Below are positions 25,635 to 34,700 of a stretch of 64,000 nt of DNA, piece by piece. The stretch covers positions 62,001 to 126,000 of the forward strand of contig CAMTUW010000010.1 of the NCBI GenBank assembly GCA_947085035.1. Reading direction: 5' to 3'. A program made the position numbers and the translations under genes. Source of the stretch: CAMTUW01 sp947085035 (GTDB lineage Bacteria; Actinomycetota; Coriobacteriia; Anaerosomatales; PHET01). The notes beneath the pieces are model-generated. The model did not search any database. It was not told the origin of the DNA and saw nothing but the letters and a program-made list of their open reading frames with translations. Position 1 is the stretch's first letter. Each line of letters starts with the position of its first letter.

Positions 25635-25937
25635 TCAGAACTTGGTCGGCCGCAACACTTCCACATCGGACATGAACCAGATCATCGCGTAGTTGTCGAA
25701 GTAGTGCTCCCTCAGATGAACGCAGATCGCCTGCGCGACGACGTCGTCACAGATCACCTCGATACGTATGTTCGCCTCGAATTCGAAGTTCGCGTCGCGC
25801 ACGCCCCGCGCGCCCTTGCCCCGCGCATCGGTGATCGTATAGCCATGCGCGCCCAACCCTTCCAGTTCGGAGGTGAGCTTGTGCTCGATCGAGGCCTCCG
25901 TGACGATGGTGACGAGCTTGCGTGTGTGATGTTCCAC
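25635..25937 (-). CDS. PII-like signalling protein, SbtB-like
   Basis: A 100-residue protein of the PII/GlnB-like fold: KLVTIVTEASIEHKLTSELEGLGAHGYTITDARGKG matches the beta-alpha-beta start of PII and SbtB proteins, and FEANIRIEVICDDVVAQAICVHL matches the second repeat. The redox R-loop (CGPxGC) of cyanobacterial SbtB is absent. The GTG at 25937 is preceded by GGAGGCAGG. Because an SbtA-like bicarbonate transporter is encoded 1.3 kb away on the other strand, this is its likely regulator, probably binding adenyl nucleotides. Confidence 0.75.
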   Translation of the reverse strand: MEHHTRKLVTIVTEASIEHKLTSELEGLGAHGYTITDARGKGARGVRDANFEFEANIRIEVICDDVVAQAICVHLREHYFDNYAMIWFMSDVEVLRPTKF

Positions 25938-26020
25938 GTTACCTGCCTCCGTTTTGGTCTCAGGGCGGTGCCGACACCAGTCAAGAACCGCCATCCCGAA
26001 TCATACATCCAGTCGACGGA

Positions 26021-27067
26021 TCAGGTTCCCAACTCATCGTCATCCAACAGATCACCGGCTGTCGCCCGCGTGATCCTGTCTCTTGCCGCGTCCCACCGAG
26101 GATCGATGGGAACCGTCTCGACAAGAATGACATCACACTCTGACACGTCGAGTTCGCGCAAGGTGGCATACAGCGCTCGGCCGTACTCGTCAGGCTCCTG
26201 CGGCATCCGAACCCACCTGCACGACTCCCGACACTCACCGATCGCCGTCGGTCTCCTCGCCATCACGGCCACCGTATGGCCCTCGCACACAGCGCTCACA
26301 ACAGCATCCGCGATCAACTCAGGAACCATCAACCGCACGGCCGTCTCAGGAGAGTAGTGCGAGGCCAACGTGCCGGGAGCCCTCGGTGATGGCGTCTCGC
26401 CCGCAGACGTCTCGCGGGACCCGATCGTGCCGAGCACCGATGCGATGTCGCTGGCCGTAACCGCGCCGGGGCGCAATATCCTCGGGTCGAAGCCACTCAG
26501 ATCGACGATCGTGGATTCCAACCCAACCGAGCAGGGGCCACCATCCAGGATGTAGTCAAGCTGGTCTCCGAACTCGGCTTCGACGTGCCCGACGCGCGTC
26601 GGGCTCACCCGTCCGAACCGATTCGCCGAAGGAGCGGCAACTCCGCCACCAAGCTCGGCGAGGAGCCTCAGCGTGAGCGGATGGTCCGGCACGCGCAGTC
26701 CGACGGTGTCTTGGCCTCCCGTGACCACGTCGAGCGCGGCCGTTCCCCGCTTCAAGATGATGGTGAGCGGCCCCGGCCAGAAGGCCCGAGCGAGAGCCCA
26801 TGCCTCTTCGGGAATGTCTCGCGCCCACTCCGAGATCACGTCCGCCTCACCGATATGGACTATGAGAGGGTGGTCGGCCGGTCGGCCCTTGAGCTCGAAC
26901 ACCCGCGCGACGGCAGCAGGATTCGACGCATCGGCTCCCAGCCCATAGACGGTTTCGGTGGGCACGGCCACGACTCCGCCCGCGCGCAGCAGCCTCACCG
27001 CCTCGCCCACGTCAACGCCTAGGCGAGGCTTCCCCGAATCCGTGTCTGATCGATTCTGTCTCAACAT
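26021..27067 (-). CDS. L-threonylcarbamoyladenylate synthase (TsaC2/Sua5 type)
   Basis: Makes threonylcarbamoyl-AMP from threonine, bicarbonate and ATP for tRNA t6A modification. The YrdC domain (about 17-205) shows GGVVAVPTETVYGLGADA, KGRPADHPLIVHI and APSANRFGRVSPT; a C-terminal Sua5 domain (about 235-340) follows after the linker APGTLASHYSPE. Its bicarbonate use, with that of PurK, makes the SbtA/SbtB neighbours interesting. Confidence 0.9.
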   Translation of the reverse strand: MLRQNRSDTDSGKPRLGVDVGEAVRLLRAGGVVAVPTETVYGLGADASNPAAVARVFELKGRPADHPLIVHIGEADVISEWARDIPEEAWALARAFWPGPLTIILKRGTAALDVVTGGQDTVGLRVPDHPLTLRLLAELGGGVAAPSANRFGRVSPTRVGHVEAEFGDQLDYILDGGPCSVGLESTIVDLSGFDPRILRPGAVTASDIASVLGTIGSRETSAGETPSPRAPGTLASHYSPETAVRLMVPELIADAVVSAVCEGHTVAVMARRPTAIGECRESCRWVRMPQEPDEYGRALYATLRELDVSECDVILVETVPIDPRWDAARDRITRATAGDLLDDDELGT

Positions 27068-27174
27068 CGGTTCCCGTCACGTCTGATCGCGCAGGTACAT
27101 GGTTACCGAGGACTCTGATCGCCCACCGAATCGCATGTCCGCGCTTGAGTGTATGGAAACGGAAGGTTATTGTC

Positions 27175-27187
27175 TGCATTCAATGCA
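27175..27187. promoter_or_regulatory. Small palindrome upstream of the SbtA-like gene
   Basis: TGCATT-C-AATGCA is a perfect inverted repeat in the intergenic region between the divergent Sua5 and SbtA-like genes, 51 bp before the SbtA start. Possible operator. Confidence 0.3.
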
Positions 27188-27238
27188 AGGGTGCACTCAT
27201 GCGACCGCAGGTGTCGACAACCATCAACGAAGGTGATC

Positions 27239-28216
27239 ATGGAACTGTCTAACATTCTGACCCAGCTCACGACACCTCAGATCCTGTTCTTCGTTGTTGG
27301 CATGTTCGCTGCGCTCGTCAGATCAGACCTGAAGATACCCGAAGCTATGAGTACGGCGATGATGCTGTTCCTGTTGGTCGCCATCGGCCTCAAGGGCGGA
27401 GTTGGTCTCTCGAAAGTGGGGCTTGACGAGGCGCTCCTGCCGGCGCTCGCGGCCACCACTTTGGGGATCGGAATCGTGTGTGTCGGCTTCTTTGTGCTTC
27501 GCAAGCTGAAGTTCGACCGCGCCAACGCGGGCTCCATCGCAGGTCACTACGGCGCGGTGAGCGCGGTGACCATGGTCATGGGCTTCGCGTATCTCGACAG
27601 ACTCAAGGTCCCCTACGAGTCGTTCCTGCCGGCGCTCTACCCCTTCATGGACAGTTTCGCCATTGTCACAGCCATCCTGATCGCGCGGATCGCGATAGCC
27701 CGGCAGACCCACGAGGGCGTCAAGGTCAACGTGCTCGCGATCCTCGGAGACAGCGTCCGCGGAAAGGCCGTCTTGGTACTGGTGGCGGCTCTGGTGATCG
27801 GCTACATCAGCGGCCCCGATGGAACCGAGCAGATCATGCCGTTCTTCGGCGACATGTTCAGGGGGATCCTGTGCCTGTTCATGCTCGACATGGGACTGCT
27901 CGCAGCCGGGCGTTTGCACGAGTGGAAGACCATGGGCGCTCCGCTCCTCGGCTATGCGTATCTCATGCCCCCTCTTCACGGAGCTGCGGGAGTGCTCCTG
28001 GGTACTGCGGCGGGACTCGGAGTGGGTGGGGCGACCATGTTGGGCATCTTCGCGGCCAGTGCGTCCTACGTCTCCGCACCGGCCGCGATCAGAGCGGCTA
28101 TCCCGGAAGCGAATCCATCCCTGTCACTTACCGCGGCGGTCGCGCTGACGTTTCCGTTCAACATCGTCTTCGGCATTCCGCTGTACCATTGGATTGCCGA
28201 ATTGGTTGCACGCTGA
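27239..28216 (+). CDS. SbtA-like sodium-dependent bicarbonate transporter
   Basis: A 325-residue membrane protein with about ten helices. LKIPEAMSTAMMLFLLVAIGLKGG, GHYGAVSAVTMVMGFAYLD, MPPLHGAAGVLLG and SASYVSAPAAIRAAIPEANPSLSL are features of the SbtA family of sodium:bicarbonate symporters. The ATG at 27239 has GAAGGTGAT upstream; the longer frame from 27149 is not supported. It probably supplies bicarbonate for PurK, TsaC and carboxylation reactions, controlled by the PII-like protein at 25635-25937. The transported ion is inferred from family membership. Confidence 0.8.
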   Translation: MELSNILTQLTTPQILFFVVGMFAALVRSDLKIPEAMSTAMMLFLLVAIGLKGGVGLSKVGLDEALLPALAATTLGIGIVCVGFFVLRKLKFDRANAGSIAGHYGAVSAVTMVMGFAYLDRLKVPYESFLPALYPFMDSFAIVTAILIARIAIARQTHEGVKVNVLAILGDSVRGKAVLVLVAALVIGYISGPDGTEQIMPFFGDMFRGILCLFMLDMGLLAAGRLHEWKTMGAPLLGYAYLMPPLHGAAGVLLGTAAGLGVGGATMLGIFAASASYVSAPAAIRAAIPEANPSLSLTAAVALTFPFNIVFGIPLYHWIAELVAR

Positions 28217-28279
28217 TACAACCCGCGCTGGGTAGGTCCATTCATCTGAGTTGTGATTCTCGTGCCGAGGGGGCTCCGA

Positions 28280-29257
28280 GTGGCCAACGTGATACGTATC
28301 GGGCTCCCGCGCTCGATGCTCTACCACAAGTACCACGTGTTATGGTCGACGTTCTTCGAGGAACTCGGGTGCGAGACGCTTGTCAGCCCGAAAACCAACA
28401 AACGCCTGCTCGAGCGCGGCGCCGCGCTCTCGGTGGATGAGACCTGCCTGTCGATGAAGATCTTCCTCGGGCACGTTGACTCCCTACGCGACCGCGTCGA
28501 CCACGTTCTCGTGCCCACCATCGCCTCTCTGTACCCGGAAGAGGACGCATGCGTGAAACTGATGGGCGCCTACGACATCACGCGCCACTCGGTCGAGGGG
28601 GTCTCTCTCCTCACCTATGTCGTGGACGCTCGACGTGGCATCTCGCAGAAGAGCGAGATGCTGCGACTGGGACGTACGCTGTGCCGCAATCCATTCCGCG
28701 TGCGCGCGGCGTACCGTCGCGCCGTACTCAACCTGCATGCGCACGAGCGCGAACTGGCTCGCGAACAGCAGTCGCTCGTCGAGACTCCCTGGGATCGTCC
28801 GCGCATCCTACTTGTCGGTCACGCCTACAACAACTCTGACGAATTCATCGGCGTACCCGTCAGGCGACTACTCGAGTCTCTCGGTGTGACCGTGTTCGAC
28901 TCTGAGGCCCTCGATCACGAGGTGGCGCGCAGTCTGTACTCGCGCATATCCACCGACATCAAGTGGACCTACAACAAACAGCTCCTCGGCGCGGTCGAGT
29001 ACTTCCGAGACAAAGTGGACGGCATGGTCTTCCTCGTCACCTTCCCGTGCGGGCCTGACTCGCTCATGGTCGAGCTCTGTCAGCGCAGGGTGAATGACGT
29101 CCCCATTGCAACGCTGGTGCTCGATGAGTTGTCGAGCGAGACCGGACTGCGCACGCGACTGGAGAGTTTCGTGGACATCCTCACGATGGGCGGCGAGACC
29201 ACAGATCGCAGTGGACGCCAGCCCGCGGACCCGGAGGCGATCCGTGGAACCGCGTAG
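28280..29257 (+). CDS. 2-hydroxyacyl-CoA dehydratase/activase-related protein (DUF2229-like)
   Basis: About 325 residues. RIGLPRSMLYHKYHVLWSTFFEELGCETLVSPKTNK is typical of the HgdB/DUF2229-type domain found in very large activase proteins. Cysteines in SVDETCLSMK and FLVTFPCGPDSLM could ligate a 4Fe-4S cluster. GTG at 28280 is chosen because GAGGGGGCTCC precedes it. It forms an overlapping three-gene unit with the next two genes; together they look like a split form of the roughly 1400-residue activase-dehydratase fusion of other anaerobes. Function unknown. Confidence 0.7.
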   Translation: MANVIRIGLPRSMLYHKYHVLWSTFFEELGCETLVSPKTNKRLLERGAALSVDETCLSMKIFLGHVDSLRDRVDHVLVPTIASLYPEEDACVKLMGAYDITRHSVEGVSLLTYVVDARRGISQKSEMLRLGRTLCRNPFRVRAAYRRAVLNLHAHERELAREQQSLVETPWDRPRILLVGHAYNNSDEFIGVPVRRLLESLGVTVFDSEALDHEVARSLYSRISTDIKWTYNKQLLGAVEYFRDKVDGMVFLVTFPCGPDSLMVELCQRRVNDVPIATLVLDELSSETGLRTRLESFVDILTMGGETTDRSGRQPADPEAIRGTA

Positions 29258-30326
29258 AGTGACCTTCCCGCACATGGGCGATTACTGGATCGGTTTCAAA
29301 GCCTTGGCTGAACGGCTTGAATGCGAGGTCGTCGTCCCGCCCAAGATGACCGCACGCACCCTTGAGATCGGGACGCGTCACAGCCCCGAGTTCGTGTGCG
29401 TTCCATTCAAGTACAACCTCGGAAACTTCATCGAGGCGATCGAGATGGGTGCCAACACCGTCATCCAAGCGGTGGGCGGATGCCGATTCGGCTACTACGG
29501 AGAGGTGCAGGCCGCGATATTGCAGGATCTGGGTTACGACCTGCACTTCGTCCGCATCGACGCTGGGCGCAACGCCCTCGATTTCATCCGGAACTTCCGT
29601 GACGAGATGTGCCCGCGGTTGTCGCTTCGCCATGTGAAAGACGCCTTCATGTTCGCCTACCGCAAGGGCGTCGCCATCGACTCCGTGCAGGATTTCATCC
29701 GCAAGAACCTCGGGTTCGTGCCCCGCGCCGATGACATACTGCGCCTTGAGGCGCGATTCCTGTCCTCGCTCGAGAGCGCGGCGACGATTCGCGAAGTCGA
29801 CTCACTGTGCGAAGACACCCTCCAAGAGCTGCGCTCGATGCCGCTGGAGCGCCCCGAGCGTCCGCTGCGCGTAGGTGTCGTGGGGGAACTCTACCTTGTG
29901 ATGGAGCCCTTCTCGAATCTCGATGTCGAGCGTCAGCTCGCTTTGCACGGAGTCGAGATACACCGCCCGATGACGATGACTGCCATGATCGAGCACTCCA
30001 TTCAGGGGTATAGCCATTTGGATGAACTCATCGCGGGCTCCGGCGACTGGGTCCGCCACCATCTCGGGGCGCACGGAACAGAATCGGTCTGCCTGACCCA
30101 CGAGTTCATCGAGGACGGATTCGATGGAGTCGTGCACCTCAAACCGTTCGGCTGCATGCCAGAGGTCAACGCGATGGCCGTCATGCAGAAGATGTCACGG
30201 GATCTCACATTCCCGATCCTGTTCTTGAGCTACGACTCGCAGACCGCGCAAGCCGGCGTAGCCACCCGTGTCGAGGCGTTCTGTGACATGCTCGAGATGC
30301 GAAAGAGGGGGGTCATCCGTGCGTAA
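29244..30326 (+). CDS. Second 2-hydroxyacyl-CoA dehydratase/activase-related protein (HgdB-like)
   Basis: A 360-residue protein related to the preceding one: RRVTFPHMGDYWIGFKALAERL, HSPEFVCVPFKYNLGNFIEAIEMGAN, AVGGCRFGYYGEVQ and LKPFGCMPEVNAMAVMQKMSRD. Conserved cysteines could hold a cluster as in HgdBC. GTG at 29244 overlaps the previous gene by 14 bp and is in frame with the family start MEPRRVTFPHMG. The 3' end overlaps the activase by 8 bp. Substrate unknown. Confidence 0.7.
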   Translation: MEPRRVTFPHMGDYWIGFKALAERLECEVVVPPKMTARTLEIGTRHSPEFVCVPFKYNLGNFIEAIEMGANTVIQAVGGCRFGYYGEVQAAILQDLGYDLHFVRIDAGRNALDFIRNFRDEMCPRLSLRHVKDAFMFAYRKGVAIDSVQDFIRKNLGFVPRADDILRLEARFLSSLESAATIREVDSLCEDTLQELRSMPLERPERPLRVGVVGELYLVMEPFSNLDVERQLALHGVEIHRPMTMTAMIEHSIQGYSHLDELIAGSGDWVRHHLGAHGTESVCLTHEFIEDGFDGVVHLKPFGCMPEVNAMAVMQKMSRDLTFPILFLSYDSQTAQAGVATRVEAFCDMLEMRKRGVIRA

Positions 30327-31293
30327 GGCCTATCTGGGCATCGATATCGGATCGATTTCGACGAAAGGCGTCGTGCTCGCGGACGACGGTGAAATCCTCG
30401 CGAGCACGTACCTGTGGACCGAAGGCAACCCCATCGCCGCGGTCAAAGGCGTACTCGAGGCCCTGGAAGCGAGCATGGGTGATTCGGCTCATGAACTCGT
30501 CGCAGTCGGGACCACCGGTTCAGCGCGCGAGCTCATCGGCGCCATCCTCGGTGCCCAGGTCGTCAAGAACGAGATCACGGCGCACGCCATGGGAACCCTC
30601 TCGCTTCATCCCGACGTCCGCACGATCTTTGAGATCGGAGGCCAGGACAGCAAGATCATCATCCTGCGCGACGGCGTGCCGGTGGACTATGCGATGAACA
30701 CGCTATGTGCCGCAGGCACGGGCTCGTTCCTGTCCTCGCAGGCGCGGCGTCTCGACATACCCGTCGAGCTGTTCGGCGAGTACGCTCTGCGAAGCGAGCG
30801 GCCCACCAAGATCGCAGGACGGTGCACCGTGTTCGCCGAGTCAGACCTCGTGCACAAGGCGCAGATGGGGTATGCGGTCGAAGACATCATCGCGGGACTG
30901 TGCAATGCAATCGTGAGCAACTACCTGAACAACGTGGGCAAAGGCAAGCGTATCGAGCCCCCGATCGTATTTCAGGGCGGCGTGAGCAAGAACGTCGGCG
31001 TGGTCGAGGCGTTTCGTCGCGCGACGGGTCACGACATCTTCGTCGACGACTGCGGGCATCTCATGGGCGCGCTGGGCATCGCACTGCTCGCAAAGGCCTC
31101 CGGGCTCGAGGAGCGCTTCGACTTCGCGATCCGCTCGATCCCGTTCAGGACCACGGGAATCGAGTGCAGCGGGTGTCCGAACAACTGCGAGATCGTGTGC
31201 GTACTGCGAAACGACGAGCTACTGGCCGGATGGGGAAACCGTTGCGAGGCGGGGCTCGAACGAATACTGAACGCAAGCAATACCGTTCTCTGA
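30319..31293 (+). CDS. Acyl-CoA dehydratase activase (BadF/HgdC family)
   Basis: ASKHA-fold ATPase of 324 residues. GIDIGSISTKGVVL, GTTGSAREL, IGGQDSKIIIL, NTLCAAGTGSFLSSQARRL, AGRCTVFAESDL and QGGVSKNVGVVEAF mark the family, which injects electrons into hydroxyacyl-CoA dehydratases by ATP hydrolysis. A C-terminal CSGCPNNCEIVCV cysteine cluster is extra compared with small HgdC proteins and matches the large activase fusions. GTG at 30319 overlaps the preceding gene. Confidence 0.82.
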   Translation: MRKAYLGIDIGSISTKGVVLADDGEILASTYLWTEGNPIAAVKGVLEALEASMGDSAHELVAVGTTGSARELIGAILGAQVVKNEITAHAMGTLSLHPDVRTIFEIGGQDSKIIILRDGVPVDYAMNTLCAAGTGSFLSSQARRLDIPVELFGEYALRSERPTKIAGRCTVFAESDLVHKAQMGYAVEDIIAGLCNAIVSNYLNNVGKGKRIEPPIVFQGGVSKNVGVVEAFRRATGHDIFVDDCGHLMGALGIALLAKASGLEERFDFAIRSIPFRTTGIECSGCPNNCEIVCVLRNDELLAGWGNRCEAGLERILNASNTVL

Positions 31294-31304
31294 ATGATTG
31301 CCTC

Positions 31305-31333
31305 TTGAGTGAATCGGGTTTCGCGGTTATTGT
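31305..31333 (+). promoter_or_regulatory. Promoter for the first 2-oxoacid oxidoreductase operon
   Basis: TTGAGT (31305-31310), 17 bp, TATTGT (31328-31333), followed by AAGGAGGG at the RBS position before the ATG at 31364. Confidence 0.45.
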
Positions 31334-31363
31334 TTTCTGTCAATCGCTCAAGGAGGGAAGAGT

Positions 31364-31942
31364 ATGGAAGCATACCGAGTGCTCCCAGGCCCCGAAGGTT
31401 ATCTGCCGCCAGCTGCGGCGATGCACGGAGTCTGCATGCCCGAGGTTGGCGAAGGGCTTATCGAGGGAAGATGTGTTCCCCGGGAAGCCGCAATCGAGGA
31501 GATCGCGAAGCGTCTCGTCTCGGCCGTCAACCCCACGTTTTTCCCCGGTCCGCTGCTCCTGTGGAAGACCACCCCCTACGCGATAGAGCGGGGCATGCTG
31601 GTCAGAGAGATCGCGTTCGAGGTCAGCGCGAAGGTCATCCCGATGCCGGACTACCGACCCAAGTACCCAACCATCAACCCTGAGGTTGAGATCAACCCGA
31701 ACCACCCGAACCTCACGATCTGGCACAACAAGATCGATGTGGGCGTCTTCATCGGAGTCCACTGCCACCAGGCGAACCTCGCACTCAAGATCATCCGTGG
31801 CGGCACCTCCTGCTACACGGTGGCTCTGTGCGCTGAAGAAGGTCACGAAGAGGCCAATGCGTCTCTCAGAGATGTCGACAATGAGACCCTCAAGCTGGTT
31901 CTCGCCGCCGTGAGAGAACTCAAGAACCGGGGAGGCGAGTAG
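31364..31942 (+). CDS. CdhB-like (CO dehydrogenase beta/ACS epsilon family) subunit, copy 1
   Basis: A 192-residue protein with FFPGPLLLW, IPMPDYRPKYPTINPEVEINPNHP and NLTIWHNKIDVGVFIGVHCH. This resembles the small family annotated from the epsilon subunit of archaeal CO dehydrogenase/acetyl-CoA synthase, a DHS-like Rossmann fold. That family link is from memory and tentative. It is the first gene of an oxidoreductase operon, and a paralogue opens the second operon at 38602; the pairing suggests a true accessory subunit of these enzymes. Confidence 0.6.
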   Translation: MEAYRVLPGPEGYLPPAAAMHGVCMPEVGEGLIEGRCVPREAAIEEIAKRLVSAVNPTFFPGPLLLWKTTPYAIERGMLVREIAFEVSAKVIPMPDYRPKYPTINPEVEINPNHPNLTIWHNKIDVGVFIGVHCHQANLALKIIRGGTSCYTVALCAEEGHEEANASLRDVDNETLKLVLAAVRELKNRGGE

Positions 31943-31945
31943 CCC

Positions 31946-33109
31946 ATGTCGCGACCCAAGCCCGAACTGAAAGAGGTCTCCACCTCTTACATGCTCTTCG
32001 AAGCAAAGCGTGAAGAGCGTTTCATCACCGGCAGTGAAGCACTGCGCGAGGCGATCCGGAGATCCAACATCGACATGGCGATCTCCTACCCGATCACTCC
32101 CCAGAGCGAGAGCATGCATCTGGTCGGCGACCTCTACGCCGAGGGGTACGTCAAAGAGTACTTCCGCGGCGAGAATGAGTTCGCCGTCATGTCCGAGATC
32201 GCCGGCGCGGCGATGGCAGGCGTCAGGACCTTCACCGCCACATGCGGCCCGGGTACCCTGCGGGCCTTCGAGAACTTCCCCACGTGGGTCGGCTCGCGGC
32301 TGCCGGTGGTCATGGCATTCATGACTCGCGGGATCAACGCGCCCCTCACCATCCAGCCGGACACGATCGAGATGGGTTTCCTGCTCGACACCGGCATGAT
32401 CATGCTTCATGCCGAGAACGCCCAAGAGCTCTACGACATGCTGCTCATGAGCTTCGAGGTGGCCGAGAAGACCTCCGTCCACATCCCGATCGGCGTGTTC
32501 GTCGACGGGTTCTTCGTCACTCACACCAGCCAGAAGGTGAACGTGGTGGTCGAAGACGTGAAGCTGAAGCCTTACGATCCCGGCATGTCTCCGGTTGCGC
32601 ACATCGACATGGAGACGCCCCCGTTCCGCCTCATGCGCGATCCGTTCGTGATGAAGAGCAACTACATCAGCTATGCCGCTCACGCCAGCTGGCAGCAGGA
32701 AACGATGGCTGCGGCCTTCCGTGCGAAGAAGCACCTGAAGAAGTTCTTGGGCAGCTTCATCGAGCAGGAGAACCCTGACGCTCCGATCCAGATCGTCGCA
32801 TCAGGAACCGCCGTCGCTCAGGCGCGCGAGGCGATCAAGCTGATGCAGGAGGACGGCACCGAGGTCGGCCTGGTCAAGATCAAGTCGATTCGTCCCTTCC
32901 CCGCCGAGGAGATTCGGGCTGCACTGGCGAACGCCGAGATGATCGTCGTTCCCGAGTTCAACCGGACGGGCTGGCTCCACCGCGAAGTGGCTTCGGTAAT
33001 CCCCAACAACGACCGCATGCTCCTCGGTCCGAGGGTGTACGGCGGCATGACCATGCCCCCGGACGTCATCGTTCAGGTGATCAAAGAGAAGAACTTCGTC
33101 GGCGTATAA
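31946..33109 (+). CDS. 2-oxoacid:ferredoxin oxidoreductase alpha subunit, copy 1
   Basis: A 387-residue PorA/VorB-type subunit. FITGSEALREAI, SYPITPQSESMHLVGDLY, ENEFAVMSEIAGAAMAGVRTFTATCGPGT and the C-terminal domain IKSIRPFPAEEIRAAL are conserved. It oxidatively decarboxylates 2-oxoacids to acyl-CoA with reduction of ferredoxin, together with the beta, gamma and delta subunits encoded next. The exact 2-oxoacid cannot be told from sequence. Confidence 0.88.
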   Translation: MSRPKPELKEVSTSYMLFEAKREERFITGSEALREAIRRSNIDMAISYPITPQSESMHLVGDLYAEGYVKEYFRGENEFAVMSEIAGAAMAGVRTFTATCGPGTLRAFENFPTWVGSRLPVVMAFMTRGINAPLTIQPDTIEMGFLLDTGMIMLHAENAQELYDMLLMSFEVAEKTSVHIPIGVFVDGFFVTHTSQKVNVVVEDVKLKPYDPGMSPVAHIDMETPPFRLMRDPFVMKSNYISYAAHASWQQETMAAAFRAKKHLKKFLGSFIEQENPDAPIQIVASGTAVAQAREAIKLMQEDGTEVGLVKIKSIRPFPAEEIRAALANAEMIVVPEFNRTGWLHREVASVIPNNDRMLLGPRVYGGMTMPPDVIVQVIKEKNFVGV

Positions 33110-33137
33110 GAGCACCTCGTCACTGAAGGAGGTCCGC

Positions 33138-34004
33138 ATGTCCCTGAACATAACCAAGATCAATCCTCATTTCGAGGATGTAATGCCCCAGGAGTACAAG
33201 GAGCTCGTAGAGAACGGTCCCTTCGGGAACCCCAAGAGCGTGGGCGAACTCGGCAGTTTCAAGGAACTCCTCGAGGAGCACCCCCTGTGCGCCGGCTGCA
33301 ACCTCGCCTTGGCCTTCCGGCTGATCGTCGCGTCCCTGCCGAAGCCGGAAGACACCTGCGTGGTGGGCACCACAGGCTGCAACAGCCTCGCTATGAGCCA
33401 GCTTGCGCTACACAACATCCACTCACTCTTCGGAAACCAGAACGCTGTCGCCACGGGCCTGAAGCGGGGCCTCGCGTTGAGGTTCCCCGACAAGGTCAAA
33501 GACGTCGTGGTAATGGCTGGAGACGGCGCGACCGCCGACATCGGCTTGGACATGACCCTGCACTCCTGGTTCCGCCAGGAGAAGATCACGACGGTCATGT
33601 TCGACAACGAGCTCTACGCCAACACCGGTGGACAGGAAAGCGGAATGAGTCGGATGGGCGCGGTGCTGAACATGGCACCAACCGGCAAGAAGTTCGAGAA
33701 GGTCCACATGGCGGATCTGGCCATCGCGTCCGGCTGTGCATATGTGGCGGTCGTCTCGACAGCGCGTCCCCGGCAGATCGGCAAGAGCTTCGAGAAGGCG
33801 GTGTTGATCGCCCGCGAAGTCGGCCCGACCTACATCCAGATACACACTCCTTGCCCCACGAACATGAAGATGAAGCCCCACGAGGGCATTCTCGCGGCCA
33901 AGGAACGGCTCAAGACGGACTATGCGTTCCGCGAGCACATCTCGCCGGAGGCCGTGGAGTACCTTGCGTCCCTTGAGAGTGCAGTAGCGGAGGTGGCCGA
34001 ATGA
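33138..34004 (+). CDS. 2-oxoacid:ferredoxin oxidoreductase beta (TPP-binding) subunit, copy 1
   Basis: A 288-residue subunit. The thiamine pyrophosphate motif runs from GDGATADIGLDMTL to TTVMFDNELYANTGGQ. The 4Fe-4S cysteines include LCAGCN near residue 50 and the CPTN cysteine near 237. It overlaps the gamma gene by 4 bp (ATGA), and GGAGG precedes the start. Confidence 0.9.
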   Translation: MSLNITKINPHFEDVMPQEYKELVENGPFGNPKSVGELGSFKELLEEHPLCAGCNLALAFRLIVASLPKPEDTCVVGTTGCNSLAMSQLALHNIHSLFGNQNAVATGLKRGLALRFPDKVKDVVVMAGDGATADIGLDMTLHSWFRQEKITTVMFDNELYANTGGQESGMSRMGAVLNMAPTGKKFEKVHMADLAIASGCAYVAVVSTARPRQIGKSFEKAVLIAREVGPTYIQIHTPCPTNMKMKPHEGILAAKERLKTDYAFREHISPEAVEYLASLESAVAEVAE

Positions 34005-34681
34005 CAAGGAAATACGTCAGGATGTCGGGCCTGGGCGGCCAGGGCGTCGTGACCGCAGCCAGCATCTTGGGAAGCGCCGCCGTCAAGGACGGCAAGTTCG
34101 CTCTCGTCAATCCGTTCTTCGGTGCCGAGAAGCGACTCGCGCCGGCTGAGAGCTATGTTCGGATCGGCGACGACGAGATCTACGACGCGGGAGAGATCCT
34201 CTACCCGGACATCATCATGGTCTACCATCCCGACGTCATCTTGCAGGGCAAGTCCTACACGATGCCCTTCTTCTCGGGAATCAAGAGAGACGGCGTCATC
34301 TTGGTCAACTCAGACCACCCGCTGGATTTCTCATCCGAGGAAAACGAGCGCCTCCGTGACCTCAACGTCAGCGTCCACTTCTTCCCCGCCACTGAAATCG
34401 CCCGCGAACTTGTGGGCACGGAGCTTTCGACCAACGTCGCGATGCTCGGAGCGCTTCTGGGTGTGACCGAGATCGTGAGCTTCGATGCGCTTGACGAGTC
34501 GTTGCGCGAACGTTTCGGTGGCAAGGCCAAGTTCGTCGCGTCGGGAACGACCGCCGTTCTCGATGACGCGGTGAAGGCGCAGTACGGCAAGATCGAGAAG
34601 CTCATCGCCGCCAATACCAAGGTCCTCGCGGAGACCTATCGCAGGGCTGCTGAAGCCGTCGCGACAAACGCACGCGCCTGA
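34001..34681 (+). CDS. 2-oxoacid:ferredoxin oxidoreductase gamma subunit, copy 1
   Basis: A 226-residue PorG-type subunit that begins RMSGLGGQGVVTAASILG, the coenzyme A-side signature, and continues FFGAEKRLAPAESYVRI. The C-terminus holds a coiled helix (KLIAANTKVLAETYRRA). Fourth gene of the operon. Confidence 0.88.
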   Translation: MTRKYVRMSGLGGQGVVTAASILGSAAVKDGKFALVNPFFGAEKRLAPAESYVRIGDDEIYDAGEILYPDIIMVYHPDVILQGKSYTMPFFSGIKRDGVILVNSDHPLDFSSEENERLRDLNVSVHFFPATEIARELVGTELSTNVAMLGALLGVTEIVSFDALDESLRERFGGKAKFVASGTTAVLDDAVKAQYGKIEKLIAANTKVLAETYRRAAEAVATNARA

Positions 34682-34700
34682 CCTGAAAGGGGCACCATAA

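Noticed and set aside
27149..27238. N-terminal extension of the SbtA-like protein
   Set aside because: The extra 30 residues are Arg/Cys-rich, contain the operator-like palindrome and lack an RBS; the ATG at 27239 fits the family start.
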